A stretch of DNA of 11,007 nt, from positions 1 through 11,007 of the forward strand of contig SVMQ01000045.1 in assembly GCA_015067375.1 (NCBI GenBank), in the 5' to 3' direction. Position numbers and translations under genes: made by a program. Below, piece after piece: positions 1-7,236 of the stretch (its first letter is position 1; each line of letters opens with the position of its first letter). The DNA comes from Oscillospiraceae bacterium (lineage in GTDB: Bacteria > Bacillota > Clostridia > Oscillospirales > Ruminococcaceae). Under the pieces are notes generated by a model. That model was not told the origin of the DNA and made no database searches. It worked only from the letters and a program-made list of their open reading frames with translations.

Positions 1-1370
1 TTGTCAAGGATGTGTTCGTCACAGCGCATATCCTCCTGCCAGCCGCCAAGCTGTGTAAGCGAAAGCAGCTTCGGTGCGGCGGCGATGAGCGCGGAATTGA
101 GCTGCTCCTCATCTGTTTCAAGGAAGAAGTCAACGCCGCGGAGAAAGTCCCTTGCGGCAAGCAGCACCAGCGGTATATTATCGTAGCGGTACAAGCACAG
201 GTGCTTCATAAGCTCGTACATCAGGCGGCGCGCCGCGCCGAATGCGCCGCATTTGCCGTACAGCGCGTTTACGATAAGCTCGTTGCGCAGGTTGTAGTAG
301 TCCAGCACGAAGCTCTTTTTGCGGTCGAAAGCCTCGTGGCGCACTGCAATGCCGTTCATGGTGATTATCTCAGTGCCGCGCGGCTTTCTCATGCCGTATT
401 CCACGTCGTCGAACTTTATGAAGAACGGGTAGGGCAGACCGTTGTCGGTGACGGACAGCGGCATAAGCAGCGTCCACCAGCCGCCGTACTGCACATCGGG
501 GTTCGTGAGGTTGTCGAAAAGCGCCTGCGGTGAGCGTATGTCGAGGTCGTGCTTGTGTACTTCGGCTTCTTTGCCGTTCCATTCCGCGCCAAGCTCGAAC
601 TGTCGCCACGGCGCGTCGAGCGGTATCATCGCGGCGCTGAACCAGCTGTTTCGGTAGTCCTCTTTCAGCAGGCTCACGAATACGGTCATCTGTTCCAGCG
701 TTTCGGGATGGAACTCCACATCGTCGTCCATCAGTATGACGTGCGTGAAGCCGCCCTCTTTCGCCTCTATCAGACCTCTTGTGAAGCCGCCGCTGCCGCC
801 GTAGTTCTTGTTTTGAAGCACGGTGATGAAGCCGTCGGACAGTCCCTCGCGGTCGAGGGTGTTGCCGTTGTCCGAGAAGAACACCCTGTCGATGCAGGTG
901 AAGTCAAACGCGCGCAGGCGCTCGATATTGCGCAGGACGTATTCCTCGCGCCTGAACGTGCAAACGGCGATGCATACGCTTATGTCGCGCGGAGTGCAGT
1001 CGGCGCTGTAGGCCGCGCTGCGGATAAGGCAGTCGTCGTGCGCGGTGACTTCGGCGTAGATATAGCCTGCTTGGGGAAGCTGTGCAAGCTCGGCGCTTAC
1101 GGTGCAGCCGCTGCTTTTCGCGATGCAGGAATGCTCTGTGCCGTCAAAGCACATCAGCCTTGCGCTGACGCTGCCGCTTGCTTCGGCGGTGAAGCTGACG
1201 CGGTCGGCAACGGTATATTGCAGATATTTCGAGTAGCAGAAGCTGTTGTAGTATGTGCCGAAGCTGACTGTTTCGCCGCTTTTCAGTGAGATAGCGCCGC
1301 TGCACACTGCACCGCCGCTGAAATACAGCTCGGTATCGCGGTCGGGTATTATCATCTGTTGAAGTACCAT
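1..1370 (-). CDS. GlfT2-like galactofuranosyltransferase (GT2), C-terminus cut by window edge
   Basis: A continuous reading frame of 456 codons starts at ATG 1370 and runs off the left edge without a stop. AAAGGAG lies 10 nt upstream of the ATG. Residues about 1-125 form a beta-rich N-terminal domain like the one preceding the catalytic domain in mycobacterial GlfT2. The GT-A domain begins near residue 130 (ISVCIAVCTFRRE). Visible motifs are the metal-binding MDDDVEF (DDD 215-217), FDDVEYGMR (320-328), which corresponds to the (W/F)DDxEYG catalytic-base motif of the GlfT2 family, and RHE (344-346), in place of the family's conserved WHE/H motif. Mycobacterial GlfT2 is about 640 residues, so roughly 180 may be missing. 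The family transfers galactofuranose from UDP-Galf onto a growing glycan at the cytoplasmic membrane face. The gene lies 20 nt after glf, which supplies that donor. The Galf specificity is inferred from motifs plus neighbour; another furanose or pyranose donor is possible. Confidence 0.88.
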   Translation of the reverse strand, partial: MVLQQMIIPDRDTELYFSGGAVCSGAISLKSGETVSFGTYYNSFCYSKYLQYTVADRVSFTAEASGSVSARLMCFDGTEHSCIAKSSGCTVSAELAQLPQAGYIYAEVTAHDDCLIRSAAYSADCTPRDISVCIAVCTFRREEYVLRNIERLRAFDFTCIDRVFFSDNGNTLDREGLSDGFITVLQNKNYGGSGGFTRGLIEAKEGGFTHVILMDDDVEFHPETLEQMTVFVSLLKEDYRNSWFSAAMIPLDAPWRQFELGAEWNGKEAEVHKHDLDIRSPQALFDNLTNPDVQYGGWWTLLMPLSVTDNGLPYPFFIKFDDVEYGMRKPRGTEIITMNGIAVRHEAFDRKKSFVLDYYNLRNELIVNALYGKCGAFGAARRLMYELMKHLCLYRYDNIPLVLLAARDFLRGVDFFLETDEEQLNSALIAAAPKLLSLTQLGGWQEDMRCDEHILD

Positions 1371-1390
1371 TCGGCGTTATCTCCTTTTGT

Positions 1391-2479
1391 TCAGATTTCC
1401 GCACGCGCCGTATCGAGCGCCGCGCGGATGACCTTGTCCATATCGTAGTATCTGTATTGTCCCAGTCTGCCGCCGAAAATCACATCGGGGCGCGACTTTG
1501 CAAGCTCCGTATACTGCCCGTACAGCGCGCTGTTGCGCTCGTCGTTGACGGGGTAGTAAGGCTCTGTGCCTCTTTGCCACTCCGCGGAGTATTCGCGGCT
1601 TATCACGGTCTTTGGCTGAGTGCCGAATTCGAAGTGCTTATGCTCGATTATGCGAGTGTAGGGGACGTCTGCCGCGGTGTAGTTAACGACGGCGTTGCCC
1701 TGATAGTTATCGGTGTCCAAGACCTCGCTCTCAAAGCGCACGGAGCGGTATTGAAGCTCGCCCAGCGCATAGCCGAAGAATTCGTCGATGCAGCCGCAGT
1801 ACACTGTTTTTGCGGCGGATATCTCGTGCTTTATGTCGGCGTATTCGGTGTTTAGGCGCACTTCTATCCCATCCAGCAGCCGTTCAAATATCGCTGTGTA
1901 GCCGCCGACGGGGATGCCCTGATAGCGGTCGGAGAAATAGTTGTTGTCATAGGTGAAGCGAAGCGGCAGCCGCCTGATTATGAATGAGGGAAGCTCATTG
2001 CAGGGTCTGCCCCACTGCTTTTCGGTGTAGCCCTTTACAAGCTTTTCATAGACATCCGTGCCGACGAGCGAGAGCGCCTGCTCTTCAAGATTTTTCGGCT
2101 CGGAGATACCGAGCTGTGCTATCTGCGCGGCTATCTTTTCCTTAGCCTCGGCAGGAGTTTTTATGCCCCACATTCTGCTGAAAGTATTCATGTTGAAGGG
2201 CAGGTTGTACAGCTCGTCGCCGTATACCGCGACGGGGGAGTTTACGAAATTGTTGAACTGCGCGAAGCGGTTGATGTACGCCCATACCTCCTCGTCTGAG
2301 GTGTGGAAGATATGTGCGCCGTACTTGTGTACGTTGATGCCCTCGACGCGCTCGGTGTAGCAGTTTCCGCCGATGTGCGGACGCTTGTCGATAACAAGGC
2401 ACTTTTTGCCGCGGTCGGTCATCTCACGCGCAAATACCGCGCCGAAAAGACCCGCGCCGACGATTAGATAGTCGTACAT
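1391..2479 (-). CDS. glf: UDP-galactopyranose mutase
   Basis: This is a flavoenzyme that interconverts UDP-galactopyranose and UDP-galactofuranose in the cytoplasm, supplying the Galf donor. The 362-residue protein is full length for the bacterial family (about 365-390). The N-terminus is an FAD-binding Rossmann motif, VGAGLFGAVFAREM, with the acidic end of strand 2 at VIDKRPHIGGNCY. Family hallmarks follow: HKYGAHIFHTSDEEVW, WGRPCNELPSFIIRRLPLRFTY, and near the C-terminus PYYPVNDERNSALY and FGGRLGQYRYYDMDKV, which include the flavin and substrate arginines and tyrosines. AGGAGG sits 8 nt before the ATG, inside the 3' end of the preceding gene. Only 2 nt separate the two genes, so they are probably translationally coupled. 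The next gene downstream is the GlfT2-like transferase that would use the product. Confidence 0.97.
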   Translation of the reverse strand: MYDYLIVGAGLFGAVFAREMTDRGKKCLVIDKRPHIGGNCYTERVEGINVHKYGAHIFHTSDEEVWAYINRFAQFNNFVNSPVAVYGDELYNLPFNMNTFSRMWGIKTPAEAKEKIAAQIAQLGISEPKNLEEQALSLVGTDVYEKLVKGYTEKQWGRPCNELPSFIIRRLPLRFTYDNNYFSDRYQGIPVGGYTAIFERLLDGIEVRLNTEYADIKHEISAAKTVYCGCIDEFFGYALGELQYRSVRFESEVLDTDNYQGNAVVNYTAADVPYTRIIEHKHFEFGTQPKTVISREYSAEWQRGTEPYYPVNDERNSALYGQYTELAKSRPDVIFGGRLGQYRYYDMDKVIRAALDTARAEI

Positions 2480-2481
2480 CC

Positions 2482-3324
2482 CTATTTCCTCCTAAGCTTT
2501 TTGGCAAGCCGCTTTGCAATAAATCTACGTCTGCTCTCGGGCGGAAGCAGCGCACAGCCTATGCGCTTTTTTCTGCTGCACTGCAAGTCGAGGCGCGGCA
2601 CCTCCGCGACGCGTGCGCCGTTGCTGCGGCAGTATGACGCGAAGATGCCTGTGAATAATTCTCCGAGATAGCCGTCCGTCCTGTCTGACTGAAAATCTCC
2701 GTGCAGGGTCTTGCGCCTGTCAAATTCGGCGAGTACAGGGAAGAGTATGCTGCAGTATTCGTGGAAATATCCGCGGCTCATGATGAACATATTGCAGAAG
2801 TGCTGACGGCGCTGCGCGAGGTATTCCTCTGCGGTCTTTGCAAGCTGCGGCGCCTGCTGTGCGAGTATCTCGGTAAACAGCCGCAGGTCGTCCTCGTAGT
2901 GGTGTATAGAGGTGATGTAGTGTTCGCGCGCGGACAGTCCCATGTCCTCGCTGCGCGGCAGGATGATGTCGTGGGCGGATATGAGAGTGCGCCAGTATTC
3001 CTCGTCGCCAAGAAGCCTTGTGCGCTGTGCTTCATTCAGCTGTCCCAGTGCGAGATAGGGGCGTTTCGTGCAGCCCTGTGTGCCGAAGAAGCGGCGGTAG
3101 TGGCAGAAGCCGTAGTAGTCCGCTTCGATGTTCTTCCATGCGTAGTAGTGCGCGGTAAGCTCACAGTATTGCCGATTGAGCGCGGATATGTTGTCGCCGC
3201 CGTCGTCGCGCACCGCGCCCTCGACGGGTGCGTTAAGTGCCGCGCCGCAAAGTATCGGCTTCCACAGCGGTGGGAGGATATCGTACTGCTTGTGACAGCA
3301 CATCAGCAGGCTGAGCTTTTCCAA
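2482..3324 (-). CDS. DUF4422 family glycosyltransferase-like protein
   Basis: A 280-residue soluble protein of the DUF4422 type found in capsule and teichoic-acid-like clusters. It shows the family's landmarks: an N-terminal strand leading to MCCHK (8-12), the signature YYGFCHYRRFFG (70-81), a DIILPR-type strand in the middle, FIMSRGYFHEYC, and GYLGELFTGIF near the C-terminus. DUF4422 proteins are regarded as GT-A-like glycosyltransferases, but no defined reaction can be read here. The C-terminal tail (RRRFIAKRLAKKLRRK) is strongly basic and may hold the protein at the inner membrane face; that is inference. The start is TTG at 3324, not ATG: AGAGG lies 7 nt upstream, and an in-frame TAG eight codons upstream rules out a much longer form. 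Met8 is the only nearby ATG alternative. The gene is 54 nt downstream of the transporter ATPase and nearly abuts glf. Confidence 0.9.
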   Translation of the reverse strand: MEKLSLLMCCHKQYDILPPLWKPILCGAALNAPVEGAVRDDGGDNISALNRQYCELTAHYYAWKNIEADYYGFCHYRRFFGTQGCTKRPYLALGQLNEAQRTRLLGDEEYWRTLISAHDIILPRSEDMGLSAREHYITSIHHYEDDLRLFTEILAQQAPQLAKTAEEYLAQRRQHFCNMFIMSRGYFHEYCSILFPVLAEFDRRKTLHGDFQSDRTDGYLGELFTGIFASYCRSNGARVAEVPRLDLQCSRKKRIGCALLPPESRRRFIAKRLAKKLRRK

Positions 3325-3329
3325 CGTTA

Positions 3330-3338
3330 CACCTCTTT
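3330..3338 (-). promoter_or_regulatory. Ribosome binding site deciding the TTG start at 3324
   Basis: On the minus strand the bases read AAAGAGGTG. The AGAGG core is 7 nt before TTG 3324. This spacing selects TTG over the internal ATG at codon 8, which would cut off the first beta strand (EKLSLL). Confidence 0.6.
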
Positions 3339-3347
3339 CATACAGCT

Positions 3348-3374
3348 AAGGCGGACAGGATGACTGACCGCCTT
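3348..3374. other. Intercistronic hairpin between ABC ATPase and DUF4422 genes
   Basis: AAGGCGG (3348-3354) pairs with CCGCCTT (3368-3374). After one A-A mismatch, CAG (3356-3358) pairs with CTG (3364-3366) around a 5-nt loop. On the minus (operon) strand the hairpin begins 4 nt after the ATPase stop but is followed by AGCTGTATG with no T run, so it is not a standard terminator for the operon. On the plus strand it is followed by TTTTGTTT and would look like an intrinsic terminator of antisense transcription. It may instead protect or define the 3' end of a processed upstream mRNA. Confidence 0.65.
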
Positions 3375-3378
3375 TTGT

Positions 3379-4140
3379 TTACTTCTTTTCGGGGAGCTTC
3401 TTTGTTTTCAGAAATTCCTCGTACATATCGCATATCTCGGCGGTATCTCCGAAAGCTATCTGCTTGCCGTGGTCGAGCCACAGAACTTTGTTGCACATCC
3501 TGCGTACCTGTGCGATGGAGTGCGATACCAGTATGGTGACCTTGCCTTTTTCGATTATCTCGCGCATCTTTGCTTCGCTCTTCTCGCGGAATGCGCCGTC
3601 GCCGACGGAAAGCACCTCGTCCAGTATCAGTATCTCAGGCTCCATCATGCTTGCAATGGAGAACGCGATGCGCGATTTCATGCCGCTTGAAAGCTGCTTG
3701 AACGGGCGCTGCTCAAACTCCTGAAGTTCGGAAAATGCGAGGATGTCGGGATATTTCTCATCCATGAATTTGCGCGTATAGCCAAGCATCGCGCCACGCA
3801 GGTATGCGTTTTCTTTCAGGTTCAGGTCGCCGTCAAAGCCGCTTCCGAGTTCAAGCAGGGCGGCGATCTTGCCGTTTACCTTTACGCTTCCGTTTGTGGG
3901 AACCATTATCTGTGTGATGGCTTTCAGCAGGGTAGATTTGCCTGCGCCGTTCGTGCCCACTATTCCCAGCATATCGCCCTGATACAGCGAGAACGAAACG
4001 CTATCCACCGCAACAAAGCTTTTGACCTGATAATTGCGTGTGAGCTTTTTCATTACGAACTCCTTGAGTCCGATATTGCGCAGGTCGCCTATGACGTATT
4101 TTATGGATACATTTTTGACTTCGATTATTGGCTTGCTCAT
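3379..4140 (-). CDS. Polysaccharide/teichoic-acid ABC exporter ATPase (Wzt/TagH type, short form)
   Basis: This is the ATP-hydrolysing subunit that powers export of a lipid-linked glycan by the adjacent permease. All nucleotide-binding elements are present in 253 residues: Walker A GTNGAGKST (62-70), the Wzt/TagH-style ELGSGFDGDLNLKEN Q-loop region (97-111), the signature LSSGMKSR (150-157), Walker B ILILDE with catalytic E175, the D-loop SVGD (178-181), and the switch His207 in VSHS. The segment before Walker A (NIGLKEFVMKKLTRNYQVK) matches the extended N-terminus of the O-antigen/teichoic-acid subfamily. The protein ends soon after the nucleotide-binding domain (TKKLPEKK). It therefore lacks the C-terminal carbohydrate-binding domain of E. 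coli O8/O9a-type Wzt. A GGGG-rich ribosome binding site precedes the ATG, and only 12 nt separate it from the permease gene. Substrate identity cannot be read from the sequence. Confidence 0.94.
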   Translation of the reverse strand: MSKPIIEVKNVSIKYVIGDLRNIGLKEFVMKKLTRNYQVKSFVAVDSVSFSLYQGDMLGIVGTNGAGKSTLLKAITQIMVPTNGSVKVNGKIAALLELGSGFDGDLNLKENAYLRGAMLGYTRKFMDEKYPDILAFSELQEFEQRPFKQLSSGMKSRIAFSIASMMEPEILILDEVLSVGDGAFREKSEAKMREIIEKGKVTILVSHSIAQVRRMCNKVLWLDHGKQIAFGDTAEICDMYEEFLKTKKLPEKK

Positions 4141-4152
4141 ATTCTACCCCTA

Positions 4153-4920
4153 TCAGATATAGTACAGGAACTTGTAGTTCTTCTTTTTGTAGATCAATGC
4201 TCCTATTGCCAGAGCGACAAGCGCATACGCTGCCGCCAGCAGATGGAAAGAAAGCTGAGGTATGTCGCCTTCAAGAATGATCTTTCTGAAATAACGTATA
4301 TACACATATATGGGGTTGAGATAGAACAGATACTGTGTCTGCTGTGAATAGGCGTCGATGGAATAGAATATCGCAGAAACATACATCAGCAGCATCGTGA
4401 ATACGTCGTAGAGGTACTTCATGTCCCTGAACATGATATACATTGCCGACAATATCAGTCCCATTCCGAGATTGAATACGACAAGACAGCCTATAGGATA
4501 GAGCAGAAGTATGAACTTCCATGTGAACGCAACACCGTCTATCGCGCAGAACAAGAACAGCATCAGCAGGTTTATTCCGAAGTTTATGAGGCTGGAAACG
4601 TTTATTGACAGCAGGAACATATATTTCGGAACGTTCACCTTGGAGAAGATGCCTGCATTGTTGTACAGCGCGGTCATGCCTGTGTTGGTGGACTCCCTGA
4701 AATAGCTGAACAGCAGGTTTCCGCAGAACAGGTAGATGATATAGTGATCCATGGTCCTGCCGAAGAACTTTGTGAATACCAGAGCCATTACGCCCAGCGT
4801 CATAAGCGGCCCTAGTACGCTCCACAGCATTCCCAGCACAGTGCGTTTATACTTTTTCGTGAAATCGCGCTTTACCAGCTCCTCAAAGAGAAAGCGGTTC
4901 TGTTTAAGTTTTTGTAGCAT
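4153..4920 (-). CDS. ABC-2 type polysaccharide export permease (Wzm/TagG type)
   Basis: The membrane-spanning subunit of the glycan exporter, 255 residues, the usual size for Wzm/TagG. The N-terminal amphipathic stretch FEELVKRDFTKKYKRT and the following LGMLWSVLGPLMTLG are the hallmark entry to the family. About six hydrophobic segments can be seen, roughly at residues 30-52, 60-78, 103-128, 135-160, 170-190 and 225-245, with the conserved NPIYVYIRYFR near 202-212. The tail KKKNYKFLYYI is basic and cytoplasmic. AAGGTG gives a ribosome binding site before the ATG. The gene lies 31 nt downstream of the PMT-like gene and 12 nt upstream of its ATPase partner. It moves undecaprenyl-linked glycan out of the cytoplasm; whether the product is capsule, teichoic-acid-like polymer or another wall glycan is not decided by the sequence. 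Confidence 0.94.
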   Translation of the reverse strand: MLQKLKQNRFLFEELVKRDFTKKYKRTVLGMLWSVLGPLMTLGVMALVFTKFFGRTMDHYIIYLFCGNLLFSYFRESTNTGMTALYNNAGIFSKVNVPKYMFLLSINVSSLINFGINLLMLFLFCAIDGVAFTWKFILLLYPIGCLVVFNLGMGLILSAMYIMFRDMKYLYDVFTMLLMYVSAIFYSIDAYSQQTQYLFYLNPIYVYIRYFRKIILEGDIPQLSFHLLAAAYALVALAIGALIYKKKNYKFLYYI

Positions 4921-4951
4921 TGTGTCACCTTATCCGGCTGGGTAGCCTGTT

Positions 4952-7057
4952 TTATCGGTCGTAGACTGTGATGTTAAGACCGTCGTCGCGCTTAACTTGT
5001 TTATAGCCTTCGGTGGCTTTTGCGATAAAATCGTTATCTGATGAGCTGTTTGCCCGATAGCTGCAGTATATGATCGTATTATACTGATCCAGGAATGAAT
5101 CATCCTTGATATTGGCTATACGAATAAAGTTTACGTCATCCCTGATGCCGCGTTTCGTCATGTAGAACTCATAGAAGCCTTCGGCTACATAAGAATTACC
5201 TGTCATCACAACGATGCAGTCGTCGTTATAAACATAATTGATCTGTTTGTATATCCATTCGGCACAGTCTCTGTAATAATGAACAGGCTTGAAATTAGCG
5301 CTGGTACTCTTTGTGTATGTCGATGGCAGAGTAACAGCAATAAGTACCGCCGCCACCATAGCGCCCGCATGAGCGCTGTGTTCCTTGAATGCCTGTCCAA
5401 CACAATATACAGCGTGCGCCTGTACCGCGAAAACACACGGTACAATAACGAAGAAATAACGCTCTATCCACAGTGTTGCGTTCGGCGAAAACTTTCCGTA
5501 TATGAACAACATTCCGAACATTACTATTATCAGCATAAGCGGTATTGCCGGCGCGATATCCTTGCGGTGCTCGTAGGTGTTGTTTTTGAGCTTTATTATT
5601 ATTGATGCAACAACGGTTATTGCTCCCGCATAGAACATCCATGTCAGTATTTCGTTATCGCTGCAGAAATAACTGATATAATCTATTATCCTTGATAATG
5701 ATGGCTGGTGCTGCCATGTGGCCTGATTGTTGCCTATGTGATTTCCTGTTATAAAACAGATCAGCCATGGGATATAGGCAACAAAAGGTATGATATAGGC
5801 GAAGACCACTTTTGCTTTTACCTGCTTGCTAAGCCACAGGAGAAGGTCTACGCTGAACATCGCAACACACAAGAATACGCCGAAATAATGCGTATAAGTA
5901 AGCGGTATCGTAACAGCACCCATTACAACAATATCACGCCATGTTGCGTCGTTGCCTTTTTTGATCCTCTTGATGGAATACAGCAGGTACAGAGAAGAAA
6001 ACAACAGTACGAATCCATAAGTGCGGTATTGCAGGCTGGCATTTGAGATCACTGCTGTTGATGTCGCCATCAGTACTGCACATAATACACCTGTGCTTTC
6101 GTTGCAGATCTCTTTGCCGACAAGTCCGATGAAATATATTGCACCGCAAACTGCAAGTGCAGATAACAGCAGAAGCCATCCTTGACCATAAGGAACTATG
6201 TTATACCATATATTGGCTATTACTCTGAAAAGGGGAGGTGTTGTTTCCGGCAGCATCAGTGTTTCGTACACGGATCTTCCGTTTCCGCTGAAAGATACCT
6301 GAAACATTTCGTCGAGCCAAAACGACTTGTCGTCAAACAAAGGTACACATATCAAAAGTGAGCTTGCTGCTATCACCGCGTAGATCATGTGATATCTGAA
6401 TCTGTGCAACTTGTTTTTCTCGTCGGCAAATGCAAACTGTATCGTCAGTATCACTGCAAACATTGCCGCCATATATACTGCGACATGAAGTCCGTACAGC
6501 ATAAGCGCACATATCTTTGTGCCCCTGCTGCTTTCAAATGATACATCGCCGCCCTCTTTGAAGCAGTCTATTACCGTTTGGTTTCCGTCAAGCTCTATCT
6601 CCACCATACCTTTCCATTTGTCCATGGAAAGGTTTATCGTTCTGTCAAGACCGACAGGCACTTTCAGAACGATCGATCTTGTCATGCCGTCAGGTTTTCT
6701 GGTATCCTCTTCGATACGCCACATATAGGACTCGCCGTACCACATCCATTTTCCTTCGACAGGTGGCTTGATCTTATATTGCTTGTTGTCAACGGTATAG
6801 TGATTTATTACTATTTCATCAGCGCTGGCTTCCGGATTGTGCTCTCCGAGAGCGGTAAATCTGACTTCTTCGTATAATACGCCCGTATGGTTGGCAAAAA
6901 TGCAGCTCAATAATATGGCGAAAACGCCGAAGATGCAGCCTATCAGCGATATCGCTTTCGGCAGCTCTTTTTTCAGCTTCTTAACGATAAATGCAGATGC
7001 TAATATCAGCGCAACTGCGATCACTGCCACTATGAAGCATTTGATAATGACCATCAT
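4952..7057 (-). CDS. GT-C / PMT (GT39)-like membrane glycosyltransferase with extracytoplasmic N-terminal domain
   Basis: First gene of the minus-strand operon; 701 residues from ATG 7057. The frame is open further, to an ATG at 7255, but that extension would cover the -35/-10 promoter at 7110-7138 and reads as non-protein-like, whereas AAAGGAG lies 10 nt before 7057. Layout: TM1 (3-25), a Lys-rich cytoplasmic loop, TM2 (35-55), a beta-rich soluble domain (56-181), TM3 (182-210), a basic loop, TM4 (222-241), then FWLDEMFQ (246-253) and TTPPLF (272-277). The acidic DE pair plus PPLF is the catalytic-loop pattern of PMT/ArnT-like GT-C enzymes, which use polyprenyl-phosphate sugars outside the membrane. 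Roughly nine more TM segments follow, then a soluble C-terminal domain of about 125 residues. Positive-inside reasoning places both the 56-181 domain and the DE loop outside. The likely role is side-chain sugar addition to the exported glycan; donor and acceptor are unknown. The gene is clearly AT-richer than the operon's distal genes. Confidence 0.88.
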   Translation of the reverse strand: MMVIIKCFIVAVIAVALILASAFIVKKLKKELPKAISLIGCIFGVFAILLSCIFANHTGVLYEEVRFTALGEHNPEASADEIVINHYTVDNKQYKIKPPVEGKWMWYGESYMWRIEEDTRKPDGMTRSIVLKVPVGLDRTINLSMDKWKGMVEIELDGNQTVIDCFKEGGDVSFESSRGTKICALMLYGLHVAVYMAAMFAVILTIQFAFADEKNKLHRFRYHMIYAVIAASSLLICVPLFDDKSFWLDEMFQVSFSGNGRSVYETLMLPETTPPLFRVIANIWYNIVPYGQGWLLLLSALAVCGAIYFIGLVGKEICNESTGVLCAVLMATSTAVISNASLQYRTYGFVLLFSSLYLLYSIKRIKKGNDATWRDIVVMGAVTIPLTYTHYFGVFLCVAMFSVDLLLWLSKQVKAKVVFAYIIPFVAYIPWLICFITGNHIGNNQATWQHQPSLSRIIDYISYFCSDNEILTWMFYAGAITVVASIIIKLKNNTYEHRKDIAPAIPLMLIIVMFGMLFIYGKFSPNATLWIERYFFVIVPCVFAVQAHAVYCVGQAFKEHSAHAGAMVAAVLIAVTLPSTYTKSTSANFKPVHYYRDCAEWIYKQINYVYNDDCIVVMTGNSYVAEGFYEFYMTKRGIRDDVNFIRIANIKDDSFLDQYNTIIYCSYRANSSSDNDFIAKATEGYKQVKRDDGLNITVYDR

Positions 7058-7067
7058 ACCTTGGGTT

Positions 7068-7074
7068 CTCCTTT
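7068..7074 (-). promoter_or_regulatory. Ribosome binding site fixing the start at 7057
   Basis: On the minus strand the bases read AAAGGAG, 10 nt before tandem ATG codons at 7057 and 7054. No comparable site precedes the in-frame ATG at 7255, so the shorter 701-residue protein is preferred. Confidence 0.7.
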
Positions 7075-7109
7075 GTCTTTCGTGATGTTGCAAAAATACA
7101 TACTCTATT

Positions 7110-7138
7110 ATTATATATCCATGTTGCGGAAAAGTCAA
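7110..7138 (-). promoter_or_regulatory. Housekeeping sigma (sigma70/SigA) promoter of the minus-strand glycan operon
   Basis: On the minus strand the -35 box is TTGACT (7138-7133) and the -10 box is a perfect TATAAT (7115-7110), separated by exactly 17 bp. Transcription would start near 7103, giving a leader of about 46 nt before ATG 7057. One ATGTTGC repeat (7121-7127) lies within the spacer, so a protein bound there could control access. Confidence 0.88.
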
Positions 7139-7236
7139 TATGTTGTTTTGATGAATATGTTGCGCTGAAACAACTGATACTTGATCAATGTGGCTATATC
7201 CTGTATTGCATAGCCTTGAACAGTTTGTGTATATGC
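7139..7236. promoter_or_regulatory. Divergent promoter interval with ATGTTGC repeats (possible operator)
   Basis: This 98-bp non-coding stretch lies between the two divergent -35 boxes. The heptamer ATGTTGC occurs at 7085-7091, 7121-7127 and 7157-7163, and the variant ATGTTGT at 7140-7146, so copies at 7121, 7140 and 7157 are spaced 19 and 17 bp apart. The interval also holds GTTG/CAAC (7159-7162 with 7171-7174) and the palindrome TTGATCAA (7181-7188). No convincing gene is present. A regulator binding here could act on both operons; no regulator gene is in the window. Confidence 0.4.

Noticed and set aside
549..1289. Long plus-strand open frame of 246 codons
   Set aside because: It is antisense to the GlfT2-like gene, whose frame carries all the family motifs. 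GC-rich third positions leave the opposite strand short of stops. No motif or ribosome binding site supports it.
2701..3363. Plus-strand open frame of 220 codons
   Set aside because: It is a shadow of the DUF4422 gene; its translation is Val/Ala-rich, low-complexity and matches no recognisable family.
4926..4951. GGCT-ACCC-AGCC mini-hairpin between the PMT-like and permease genes
   Set aside because: It has only four base pairs with no T run; it is too weak to call a terminator or regulatory structure.
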